Positions 55,206 to 64,000 of a DNA stretch of 64,000 bases are shown here, piece after piece. The notes under the pieces were generated by a model, which saw only the letters and a program-made list of their open reading frames with translations, was not told where the DNA came from and searched no databases. Source of the stretch: Candidatus Hamiltonella defensa 5AT (Acyrthosiphon pisum) (lineage in GTDB: Bacteria > Pseudomonadota > Gammaproteobacteria > Enterobacterales > Enterobacteriaceae). How positions within the stretch are numbered: the stretch's first letter is position 1; every line of letters begins with the position of its first letter. A program made the position numbers and the translations under genes. The stretch is from positions 1,786,006-1,850,005 of the forward strand of contig NC_012751.1 in the NCBI RefSeq assembly GCF_000021705.1, in the 5' to 3' direction.

Positions 55206-57018
55206 GTTCTCGGCGTTTTTAAAGCCGAAAGAAGACAGTAGCGCCGTCTTTGATTTGGGTGGAGGAAATGATAAGGCAACAGGATATCTCAATAAAAAAA
55301 ATCATTTTTTCCCGGGGACAGGAAACAAGCAATATCAAGGCGGTCATTTTGCAGATATTTTTAATTTAGAATCTGGTCAGGCGACAGGATCTAAAGGACG
55401 AGACACCTTTAACATTTTAAATCATTCTCAACCAAAAGATGCGAAAGTGATCATAGTAGAAGAAAGCAATGAATGTAGTGATATTTATCTGCATTATACA
55501 TTGCGAGATATCGAATCGATCCGTCTTGATGAAAGAGGAAACGAGTACGATCTGAACATACTGCTTAAAAATGCCAACACCACTTACACCACGTTAATCC
55601 TGAGATCGTTATATCGCTAGGACTCTCAAGAGTCTGCGGCGCTCATTTTAGATAAAAATGCGATTTTTTATACTCAGGATGGCGCGTTGATGACCCCACA
55701 GTGGCCTGATAAACTGGAACAAAAAGAAGAATTTGAAGGGATATTTAATGTGCAATATCACTATTTACATGATCTCAATCATCAAGACTATTTTGAAAAA
55801 ACACCGCCTGATCAAGTCAATATCCTTTTTAAGACTGGTTCAGGCCAAAGCCCAGATATCATCAAAGTAGGAGAGAACGAAATTGTCCTCACCAAGGAAC
55901 AAAATCTGATTCTGAGTGACACACCTTTTAACGATAAAATGGAAGGTAATGAAGAAGCGAATATTTTTTTCAGTTACAGAGGAGCAGACTTTTTAATAGG
56001 AAACCCGGGACAAGACGTGTATGAAATAGGCCTCGATGATCGAAAAATACCCAGAACAGTAGTGATCGACAATCAAGACGATCAATCAAAGCCAGAAATA
56101 GATGAAATCATTCTTCCCATGAACATTGATCAGATGACTCAACCCATTCGAAAAGGCGATGACATTATTCTACGCTCCAGGCTGGAGTACGATTCACAGA
56201 AAGCGTTAGAGATTGTTTTGATCGATTTTATGAAGGGAGAAAAGTATCGCCACATCAAAATCAGAGATGCCTCAAATGGCGTGTACGATATAGATGTTGA
56301 TGATTTTGATGAGCCTTATATCGGGCAACCTAAAGCAAAAGTCATCCCCTCAGAAAGTAGTGATGTGATCCTTATCACAGATGCAGAAAATTTACCGCAC
56401 CTGTTTTTTGCTCAGGCAGGAGATGACGTAGTCGTGGATAAAAGCAGGGCAGCAAGACACATCAAAGGCGGTTTAGGCGATGACGCTCTGATCAATCACA
56501 GCCTTACCGGTAAAACCCTGGATGGAGAGCAGGGCAAGAATGAACTCCACGGACATGATGGTGATGACATGTTTCAATTAGGTCGTGGTATCGATCACGC
56601 AAATGGAGGGAAAGGGGATGATTTTTATGATTACACCTATCGCGATGGTGACGCGGAATTCCCTGCTGACGATCAGGTGAAAGCCATCATTCAGGATAAA
56701 GAAGGAGAGAATACATTAACATTAAATCAGGTGACGTTAGAGAACATCCAGTATCAATGGAAAAACGAGGGAAAAGATCTTCATCTGTTCATATCGAAAA
56801 AAGCCAACCGTGAAAAGCAAGATGAAATTATTCTGCAAGACGTGAGTGAGTCCATTGCGAAAGTCATGCTCGGTGAACATAGTATGAACATTGAGCAACT
56901 TATTCAGAGTATTTCCGCTGTCATTCCTCAAGACCCTGAGGCTCAAGGCACTGATCGTTTTGTTCCTGATTTTGCCTCTGAAAATCCGATGCTTTCTGGG
57001 CAATGGGTTCATTTTTAA
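55206..57018 (+). pseudogene. C-terminal part of the RTX-like toxin, cut off by the duplication and an amber codon
   Basis: From 55206 one frame continues the toxin to 57018, broken only by TAG at 55618-55620 (TLILRSLYR-stop-DSQESAALILDK). It contains GGGNDKATG, NPGQDVYEIG, GGLGDDALINHS, GHDGDDMFQLGRG and NGGKGDDFYDY, typical RTX calcium-binding turns. The last ~120 residues follow the repeats as type I secretion signals do. An intact gene would encode about 2,140 residues. No type I ATPase or HlyD gene is adjacent. Confidence 0.75.
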
Positions 57019-57063
57019 TGGGTATTATGGTGCTTTGATCAGATTCAGACGGGATACACAGGC

Positions 57064-57090
57064 CCTGGAGTTACACTCCAGGTCGTTTTT
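57064..57090 (+). terminator. Rho-independent terminator after the RTX toxin locus
   Basis: Stem CCTGGAGT (57064-57071), loop TAC, complementary ACTCCAGG (57075-57082), then TCGTTTTT. It lies 46 bases after the toxin's last stop and just before the convergent dusA. Confidence 0.85.
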
Positions 57091-57099
57091 GAAAGAGCT

Positions 57100-58131
57100 C
57101 TAAGCATGAGGTGCTACAAAAGATAACGCTCTGTCAATCACAGAAACATCTGCTCCTGATTGATAAGCATTTTCGCTGAGATAACGACGCCATTGTCGGG
57201 CACCTGCACAGCCTTGAAATAAGCCTAACATAGGTCGAATCAGATGTTTCAGAAAAGTGCCACGAGATAATTCTTGTTCAATATAGGGATAAAATGCTTT
57301 GATTGAAGCGGTAATATCGATTAGAGGGTCTTGTGCATTAAAAAGCTCAGAGTCAACCTGAGTTAAAAGGGTTGGGTTTTGATAAGCGGCTCGGCCAATC
57401 ATCACACCTTCTACATATTGCAGATGTTGTTTCGCTTCTTCTAGTGTAGAGATCCCCCCATTGATCACAATATTTAACTTTGGAAAATCTTTTTTTAACT
57501 GATAAACCCGAGGATAGTCTAATGGAGGTATTTCTCGATTTTCTTTTGGACTCAATCCAGAAAGCCAGGCTTTTCGAGCATGAATAATCACAGTATCAAT
57601 TTCACGGGAAATCTTTTCTATAAATTGAGACAAAAATTCATAGCTATCCTGCTCATCTACACCAATACGGATTTTGATGGTCACGGGAATTGAAACCACG
57701 TCACACATCGCTTTCAAACAAACACAAACTTGTTCAATATCTTGCATCAAAGCGGCTCCGAAGGCGCCTTTTTTGACCCGAGGAGAGGGGCATCCCAAAT
57801 TTAAATTAATTTCCTGATAACCTCTTTGTTCGCCTAATTGTGCGCACTGAGCTAATTCAAACGGATTATGCCCCCCCAGCTGTAATGCAACAGGTTGTTC
57901 TTCTTCACTATAGTCAAGGTAGTCTGCTTGACCATAAATGAGTGCGCCTGTAGTCACCATTTCTGTATATAGAAAGGCGTTTTTTGTTAATAAACGATGA
58001 AAATACCGGCAATGTCGATCGGTCCAATCGAGCATGGGCGCAACGCAAAATCGGTGGGAGAAATATTTTGGAGCTATGCCACTGTTTTCGCTGTTCTGTC
58101 GCGGGTTATGGGATTCTTTATTTTCGTGCAT
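57100..58131 (-). CDS. dusA: tRNA-dihydrouridine(20/20a) synthase A
   Basis: 343 residues, an FMN-dependent enzyme that reduces uridine 20/20a in tRNA D-loops. The motif FCVAPMLDWTDRHCR near the start, the catalytic Cys in NLNLGCPSPRVKKGAFGA, KIRIGVDE and NGGI are present. Length is slightly greater than E. coli DusA because of a polar N-terminal extension; translation could start at a later codon. Full-length despite the integrase remnant next to its 5' end. Confidence 0.96.
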   Translation of the reverse strand: MHENKESHNPRQNSENSGIAPKYFSHRFCVAPMLDWTDRHCRYFHRLLTKNAFLYTEMVTTGALIYGQADYLDYSEEEQPVALQLGGHNPFELAQCAQLGEQRGYQEINLNLGCPSPRVKKGAFGAALMQDIEQVCVCLKAMCDVVSIPVTIKIRIGVDEQDSYEFLSQFIEKISREIDTVIIHARKAWLSGLSPKENREIPPLDYPRVYQLKKDFPKLNIVINGGISTLEEAKQHLQYVEGVMIGRAAYQNPTLLTQVDSELFNAQDPLIDITASIKAFYPYIEQELSRGTFLKHLIRPMLGLFQGCAGARQWRRYLSENAYQSGADVSVIDRALSFVAPHA

Positions 58132-58230
58132 TTTTTATGTCGTATTTTTGCTTTATCAGTACACCATAGGGTACACCAGATCAATGGTGTACCGGGATAG
58201 GGGATACGGGATACAGGAATTGGCAGAAGT

Positions 58231-59163
58231 ATGGCTTACTATAACATGGTAAAACGTCCGCGTGCTGACGGTACTCTAAGGTACCGCTGAACTGCTGGCG
58301 TGAAAGAAGGTGGCAAACATCTACACCGCGAAACGCGAACCTTTGGCAAATTGGCTCAAGCCAAAACCTGGGGTGCAAAACGCGTAGCCGAACTGGAAGA
58401 AAATGGTGTACCCAATAGCAACGACATAGGCAAAATGACTGTTGGTAACCTGTTAAAACGTTATATCAACGATCCAAATCCTGGCGGCAAAGCTGGCCGC
58501 ACAAAGCGTTATGTGCTCAATATGCTGCTGGATTGCGATATAGCTGATACTTTACTGACAGACCTTTCAACCAGCCATGTTATCGAGCATTGCCGCCAGA
58601 GAAACGGTGCTGGTGCCGGTCCATCCACAGCTAACCACGATGTGAGTTACCTATCTTCTGTTTTAGCTTCTGCCAAACCTGTCTACGGTATCGACTACAT
58701 AACCCACCCCGCAACCGATGCAAGGCCACTCCTGCTCCAGATGGGGCTGACAGGAAAATCCAAACGCCGTAGCCGCCGCCCGGTAAGTGACGAATTGGAT
58801 AGATTGCTGGAAAGACTGGAAGCACGAAGCGCTCACGTTGCCGCTAAAATCCCCTTCGTTGATATTCTGAACTTCTCAATACTAAGTTGCATGCGGGTGG
58901 GTGAGGTGCGCAAAATCAGGTGGGAGGATGTGGACGAGAAACAAAAAGCGGTACTGGTGAGAGACAGAAAAGACCCGAGCAAAAAATCGGGTAATCACAT
59001 GCTGGTACCACTGCTCGGAGAAGCCTGGGCTATAGTGCAGCGCCAGCCCAAAACCAGCGAATTGATTTTTCCCTATCATCCCCGCTCTGTCACCGCTGGT
59101 TTTCAGCGTGTGCGTAACGCTTTAGGAATAGAAGACTTGCGTTATCATGACCTGCGGCGTAAA
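58231..59163 (+). pseudogene. dusA-type phage integrase, with an in-frame TGA and a lost C-terminus
   Basis: The frame starts at ATG 58231 (MAYYNMVKRPRADGTLRYR) and meets TGA at 58288 before TAGVKEGGKHLHRETRTFGK; the rest stays in phase. The core-binding domain and the first catalytic Arg (SCMRVGEVRKIRWEDVD) are present, and the frame breaks right after RYHDLRR, the HxxR box, at the edge of the dispersed repeat at 59161. The final Tyr is missing. Tyrosine integrases of this type insert at the 5' end of dusA, exactly where this one lies. Confidence 0.75.
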
Positions 59164-59236
59164 ATACGATATTTTAAATGTGATTTAACAATGAGTTAAA
59201 TTTTATTATGACTTGTGATTTTGCTCAAAATCAGGA
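59161..59236. repeat. Copy 2 of a ~75-bp dispersed repeat (first copy at 18187)
   Basis: AAAATACGATATTTT through TGATTTTGCTCAAAAT corresponds to 18187-18261, same orientation. It starts exactly where the integrase coding sequence ends, so it marks the junction of an insertion or deletion event. Confidence 0.55.
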
Positions 59237-59638
59237 AATTCAGTGCTTTTTTCAATCTTTGATTTTCTCCCTCCTCCCCCTTTTTTACACTCTCTTCCAG
59301 CATGATGCTGTACCCAGGGTTCACCCAAGATGGGGGCGACTATTTTGATGGTTTAGACCCCATTTACCTTCTCCTTAAATCCCTATAAATTTCATGCTTT
59401 TTCCTCCATGACGGATAAGTCAGTAACAGTAAAAAGGCATATATAAAAAAGTGCACTTAAGATTTGAAGTAATTTATTTACAAAAAATTGATTAAAGAAA
59501 GATTACTTGACCTTTTTTTTATTAAAAGAAATACAATATCTGAATTTATTAACTTTAAATTCTTTCTATTTGAAGATCAGATTTGATTGATGTTAAATCA
59601 AATTACAAAATTTATTTCAATCAAAGTAAGAGTGCATT
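59237..59638. other. AT-rich upstream region of the coiled-coil gene
   Basis: About 400 bases without a gene. The first ~70 bases retain weak similarity to the sequence following copy 1 of the repeat (CCAGCAT, CAGGGTT). The rest is very AT-rich, and no promoter could be pinned down. Confidence 0.35.
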
Positions 59639-60194
59639 ATGCCTAGAATAAATAAAATGTTTTCCAATACTGAAAAACTCACAACTCAAGAAGAATTAAA
59701 AATTCACTATAAATTTCTAAAAACCCAGAAATCTAATATTGCAAATAAAATAATTAATGCCAATAACATCAGCGACTTAAAATTTAATTTTTTACTTAAG
59801 AAGTTTAATGTAGTTCAACAAAAACAGATTCGCTTGATTGATAATCGTATTAAACTTTTACAAAAAGATCTGGCTGATCTTAAAAATCCATTAAAAACTA
59901 CAACAAGCGAAACCGAAATCAAAAATACAGAATCGATAATAAATATATTAGAAAAAAAAAGAAAAAAAATATTAGATGAAAAAACATTAAAATTAAAGCG
60001 AGCGGCGGATATAAAAAGGGAGAATCTGGAAGCACGACATCCCGGTAAAATATACTATGATGAACCGATTACGCCGTTTATCCCTATGAGTACGGGTGAC
60101 GCTTTAATAATATTAGATGAAAATACATGGATAAATAGAAATCACCAAAAAACGCAGAGCACAGAAACGAAGGAAAAGATGAAGTCGGCCTTTG
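59639..60194 (+). pseudogene. Coiled-coil protein of unknown family, interrupted by intron C
   Basis: 185 codons from an ATG at 59639 to the intron junction after GCCTTTG. The protein is Lys/Asn-rich and helical (QEELKIHYKFLKTQKSN, IINILEKKRKKILDEK) and then more ordered (HPGKIYYDEPITPFIPMS). The apparent stop (TAG at 60197) lies in the intron. Intron C is antisense to this gene, so it cannot be spliced from its mRNA and the gene is knocked out; the 3' part would lie beyond the window. Effector-like by composition only. Confidence 0.5.
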
Positions 60195-60779
60195 ATTAGG
60201 TAAGCAGGCCGCAAGTGCCCACTCCCTCAAGAACCGTACGTGCGAGTTACCCCGCATACGGCTCACGCAACTTACTCACTTCAACATTTTTCCTTTTTTT
60301 GCTATGTAATTGTCTGTGGCAATTAGCATGTAACAATCTTAGATTAGCCAGCTTGTTGTCACCCCCTTCAGCTTTAGGCTGAATATGATGAACATGCAAT
60401 TGTTCACCATTGTCCAACTCTTGATCACAGAGAGGACAATAACCTTTCTGTCGCTTATAGAGGTTAACTTTGACACCGTAAATAAAAGGCTGTTTACGTG
60501 CCTGCCTATTACGCCAATAGTCACGCAATTCCGGATTGTCGGGGGAAGCATTTTTTGGAACTAGCCAATGACGCTGTATTTTTGTCCATGCATGCTTCCA
60601 AAGAAATCCACCGGTTGATTTATCCATAAATACTGAATAGTCTTCTCTACCTGGTATCTTGCCTAAGTAGTGTTTTCTTCGCCACCACCAGTGTTTATTG
60701 GGATGACGTCGATACAAATATCTACGTTGGCGGATCCACATCCATTGGTCTAATGCACTGAATGTTCTTTTTGAAGCAC

Positions 60780-63124
60780 GTGCGACGTGAAAGTTGCACC
60801 ACAGAAGTCCCTTGAAAAAGGGTAAGGTTGATCCGAAACCTTATTGCCACTTACTCGGTGCAAGAGGAGTAATTCTCTTGTGCTAAGCGAGAATGAAAGC
60901 CTAACTAAAGTATTAAGCTGAATAAGAAATAGGGGCAAGGCAAAACTGAAATGGGTTGAATAAAGTGAATCTCCGTTATTAAAATGTCGTAAGCAAGTAA
61001 AACACGAAATCAGATGTGACGTGTTATGGGGAAGTTTAACGACAGTTAGAAACGGGTAAAGAAGAGTGTTCGTTCTTTACGACGGATCCCGTTCCCCGGC
61101 ATAGAGGAGGCAGCCCACTCAATGTATCTTCATGGTGTGAAACACGGTAACCCCATTAATCTTTTAGTGTTGATGTAAATACTAAGAGACAGTGGGCATA
61201 AGACGTTCCAAAAAGCGAAGGCAATCAGCCGAAAGGCAACTGGAAATCATAACAGGATTGATAGAGGTAATTACTTTACTCTGAAAAGAGGCTGACGTGG
61301 AACGGGTGACTTACCCATATAATCCTTTACCAAGGTTATGAATTGATTTAGAAGAGTTAGATGCCTATGGCAAACGTAATAAATCAAAACTATGAACAAC
61401 AACTGGAATGGCATGCTATTAACTGGCGTGTTGTGACAGCCATGATTAATAATCTAAGGCAAAGAATATATAGGGCTTCAGCAACAGGTGACTTAAAGAA
61501 AGTCAGAAATCTGCAAAAACTCATGATGAAATCAAGAGCTAACCATCTTCTGGCTATCAGGAAAGTCACTCAGGTCAATCGGGGAAAACACACGGCTGGA
61601 GTAGATAATCAGGTAATTAATGACCATAAAGGACGAGAACATCTTTATAAGTTATTAAGCCAAACAACTTCAGAAAAGGTTTATCCAGTAAAACGAGTTT
61701 ACATAGCAAAAAAGAATGGAAAAAAACGCCCTCTTGGGATCCCAACCATTCTCGACCGCTGTAGACAAGCGATAGTTAAATCGGCGCTGGAACCTTATTG
61801 GGAAGCAAAATTTGAACCAGTCAGCTACGGATTTAGACCGGGGCGAAGTGCCCATGACGCAATACAAAAAATTTTCTGTATTGCCAGAGCACGAGGGACA
61901 CGGCACTGGGTACTAGATGCAGATATTAAAGGCGCATTTGACAACATTGACCATAATTTTCTCATAAAAAAAATCGGGGGATTCCCCGAAAGAAACATGA
62001 TTAAACAATGGTTACAAGCCGGTGTGCTGGAACATGGCAACTATATACCCAATGTTGCAGGTACTCCGCAAGGCGGGATTATCAGTCCACTACTGGCCAA
62101 TATTGCACTCCACGGAATGGAGACCTTACTGGGTATTCAATACTGGAAAAACGGCACGCCAAAACAAGGGCAACCTTATGCAGTAGTTCGTTATGCGGAT
62201 GATTTTGTCGTATTCGGTAAATCCCGTGAAGAGTGCGAAACTGCCAAAATAAAGTTGCAAATTTGGTTAGCTCAGAGAGGGTTAGCTCTTTCTGAAGAAA
62301 AAACCAGTATCAAACACTTGAAGGAAGGATTCGACTTCCTGGGATTTAATATACGACATTATGACAATCGCCACAGAAAACGGGGATATATATTGTTAAC
62401 GAAGCCCTCAAAGGAGTCGATGAAAAGGTACAAACAGCAAATGAGAATGACCTGGAAAGGTATTATCGGTATGCCGACACAAGAAGGAATAAGACAACTG
62501 AATGCCAAGATAATAGGATGGTGTAATTACTATCGTATTGGTGCTTCAAAAAGAACATTCAGTGCATTAGACCAATGGATGTGGATCCGCCAACGTAGAT
62601 ATTTGTATCGACGTCATCCCAATAAACACTGGTGGTGGCGAAGAAAACACTACTTAGGCAAGATACCAGGTAGAGAAGACTATTCAGTATTTATGGATAA
62701 ATCAACCGGTGGATTTCTTTGGAAGCATGCATGGACAAAAATACAGCGTCATTGGCTAGTTCCAAAAAATGCTTCCCCCGACAATCCGGAATTGCGTGAC
62801 TATTGGCGTAATAGGCAGGCACGTAAACAGCCTTTTATTTACGGTGTCAAAGTTAACCTCTATAAGCGACAGAAAGGTTATTGTCCTCTCTGTGATCAAG
62901 AGTTGGACAATGGTGAACAATTGCATGTTCATCATATTCAGCCTAAAGCTGAAGGGGGTGACAACAAGCTGGCTAATCTAAGATTGTTACATGCTAATTG
63001 CCACAGACAATTACATAGCAAAAAAGGAAAAATGTTGAAGTGAGTAAGTTGCGTGAGCCGTATGCGGGGTAACTCGCACGTACGGTTCTTGAGGGAGTGG
63101 GCACTTGCGGCCTGCTTACCTAAT
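60780..63124 (+). mobile_element. Group II intron copy D (inner), antisense inside copy C
   Basis: Complete 2,345-bp intron: 5' GTGCGACG at 60780, domain V at 63055-63088, 3' ...CCTAAT at 63124. Exons GAAGCAC|CAATACG are the same as for copy B. Relative to its host intron, it has the same site and the same antisense orientation as B in A. Confidence 0.92.
61361..63043 (+). CDS. ltrA: Group II intron-encoded protein, copy D
   Basis: 560 residues, identical as far as I can see to the protein of copy B: RT domain with YADD at 278-281, maturase region, and HNH endonuclease with CPLC and HVHHIQP. Starts MPMANVINQNYEQQ; the start lies about 580 bases into the intron, in the domain IV loop position usual for such ORFs. 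Intact, so it may drive mobility of all copies in trans. Confidence 0.95.
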   Translation: MPMANVINQNYEQQLEWHAINWRVVTAMINNLRQRIYRASATGDLKKVRNLQKLMMKSRANHLLAIRKVTQVNRGKHTAGVDNQVINDHKGREHLYKLLSQTTSEKVYPVKRVYIAKKNGKKRPLGIPTILDRCRQAIVKSALEPYWEAKFEPVSYGFRPGRSAHDAIQKIFCIARARGTRHWVLDADIKGAFDNIDHNFLIKKIGGFPERNMIKQWLQAGVLEHGNYIPNVAGTPQGGIISPLLANIALHGMETLLGIQYWKNGTPKQGQPYAVVRYADDFVVFGKSREECETAKIKLQIWLAQRGLALSEEKTSIKHLKEGFDFLGFNIRHYDNRHRKRGYILLTKPSKESMKRYKQQMRMTWKGIIGMPTQEGIRQLNAKIIGWCNYYRIGASKRTFSALDQWMWIRQRRYLYRRHPNKHWWWRRKHYLGKIPGREDYSVFMDKSTGGFLWKHAWTKIQRHWLVPKNASPDNPELRDYWRNRQARKQPFIYGVKVNLYKRQKGYCPLCDQELDNGEQLHVHHIQPKAEGGDNKLANLRLLHANCHRQLHSKKGKMLK

Positions 63125-64000
63125 CAATACGATAGTAATTACACCATCCTATTATCTTGGCATTCAGTTGTCTTATTCCTTCTTGTGTCGGCATACCGAT
63201 AATACCTTTCCAGGTCATTCTCATTTGCTGTTTGTACCTTTTCATCGACTCCTTTGAGGGCTTCGTTAACAATATATATCCCCGTTTTCTGTGGCGATTG
63301 TCATAATGTCGTATATTAAATCCCAGGAAGTCGAATCCTTCCTTCAAGTGTTTGATACTGGTTTTTTCTTCAGAAAGAGCTAACCCTCTCTGAGCTAACC
63401 AAATTTGCAACTTTATTTTGGCAGTTTCGCACTCTTCACGGGATTTACCGAATACGACAAAATCATCCGCATAACGAACTACTGCATAAGGTTGCCCTTG
63501 TTTTGGCGTGCCGTTTTTCCAGTATTGAATACCCAGTAAGGTCTCCATTCCGTGGAGTGCAATATTGGCCAGTAGTGGACTGATAATCCCGCCTTGCGGA
63601 GTACCTGCAACATTGGGTATATAGTTGCCATGTTCCAGCACACCGGCTTGTAACCATTGTTTAATCATGTTTCTTTCGGGGAATCCCCCGATTTTTTTTA
63701 TGAGAAAATTATGGTCAATGTTGTCAAATGCGCCTTTAATATCTGCATCTAGTACCCAGTGCCGTGTCCCTCGTGCTCTGGCAATACAGAAAATTTTTTG
63801 TATTGCGTCATGGGCACTTCGCCCCGGTCTAAATCCGTAGCTGACTGGTTCAAATTTTGCTTCCCAATAAGGTTCCAGCGCCGATTTAACTATCGCTTGT
63901 CTACAGCGGTCGAGAATGGTTGGGATCCCAAGAGGGCGTTTTTTTCCATTCTTTTTTGCTATGTAAACTCGTTTTACTGGATAAACCTTTTCTGAAGTTG

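Larger units (their letters stand above)
60195..64000 (-). mobile_element. Group II intron copy C (outer), split by intron D, runs off the window
   Basis: Minus-strand intron with 3' end ...CCTAAT at 60195 and 3' exon CAAAGGCCG. Its parts are 60195-60779 and 63125 to the window end. It equals the other copies except for one extra T near 60294-60300 (seven instead of six), which changes only the last few maturase residues (KKRKNVE instead of KKGKMLK). Its maturase is split at the same codon as in copy A: the C-terminal part is on 60779-60247, the N-terminal part on 64000-63125. Confidence 0.9.

Noticed and set aside
58288..58290. TGA in the integrase as a selenocysteine or recoded codon
   Set aside because: No reason for selenocysteine in an integrase, and the gene is also truncated at its 3' end; a nonsense mutation is simpler.

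Overview
The window looks like the chromosome of a facultative insect endosymbiont in the Enterobacterales, of the Hamiltonella/Regiella type. Housekeeping genes (murA, can, glmM, folP, ftsH, rlmE, greA, djlA, yajQ, mnmE, yidC, yidD, rnpA, rpmH, dusA) are intact and close to their E. coli orthologues. Between them lie toxins, effector-like genes, phage remnants, insertion sequences and nearly identical group II introns, many in decay. The species assignment is inference from gene content.

Layout. 1-1143: 3' end of murA and can. 1580-8800: a type I secretion adhesin locus laid out like Salmonella SPI-4, with a short SiiE-like adhesin divergent from siiA-, siiB- (frameshifted), siiC- and siiD-like genes; the siiF ATPase is absent. 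8885-16306: glmM-folP-ftsH-rlmE-greA, djlA and yajQ. 16639-21280: an effector island on the minus strand with an ExoY/CyaA-type nucleotidyl cyclase and two broken genes of unknown family. 21616-26208: phage regulators and a recombination module (Sak4-like ATPase, ssDNA-binding protein, YqaJ exonuclease), ended by an IS5-family element. 27119-32469: VOC protein, a remnant of a SspH/SlrP-type effector N-terminus, PAS-LuxR regulator, DUF378 protein, ldhA pseudogene and an SDR. 32750-35040: an intact cyoB beside a wrecked cyoA, with no cyoC-E. 35430-44693: debris (IS4-type transposase, RTX repeats, phage portal, holins, DUF2800, DNA polymerase, integrase) around an IS5-family element carrying a group II intron that itself carries a second intron in antisense. 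44694-48678: mnmE-yidC-yidD-rnpA-rpmH with a recognisable rpmH promoter. 49009-57018: an RTX/MARTX-like toxin locus. 57100-59163: dusA and a broken dusA-type integrase. 59639-64000: a coiled-coil gene split by a second nested intron pair, the inverse of the first, which runs off the right edge.

How parts relate. The sii-like genes would form one export machine for the Ig-domain adhesin, but its ATPase is missing here and siiB is frameshifted. The RTX toxin (about 2,140 residues if repaired) is split by a 25-bp tandem duplication and an amber codon, and its autoprotease-like domain has lost both catalytic residues. Its upstream neighbour carries an in-frame 9-bp repeat tract and may share a domain with it. 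Phage integrase remnants sit at mnmE and dusA, both known integration hot spots.

The four intron copies agree at 2,345 bp wherever complete (one copy has a single extra base and is cut by the window end). In both pairs an intron has inserted antisense at exactly the same place inside the maturase gene of another copy. This inverse pair of nested introns, the ATPase-less SPI-4-like locus, the cyclase effector and the degenerate-protease RTX toxin are the most unusual parts of the window.
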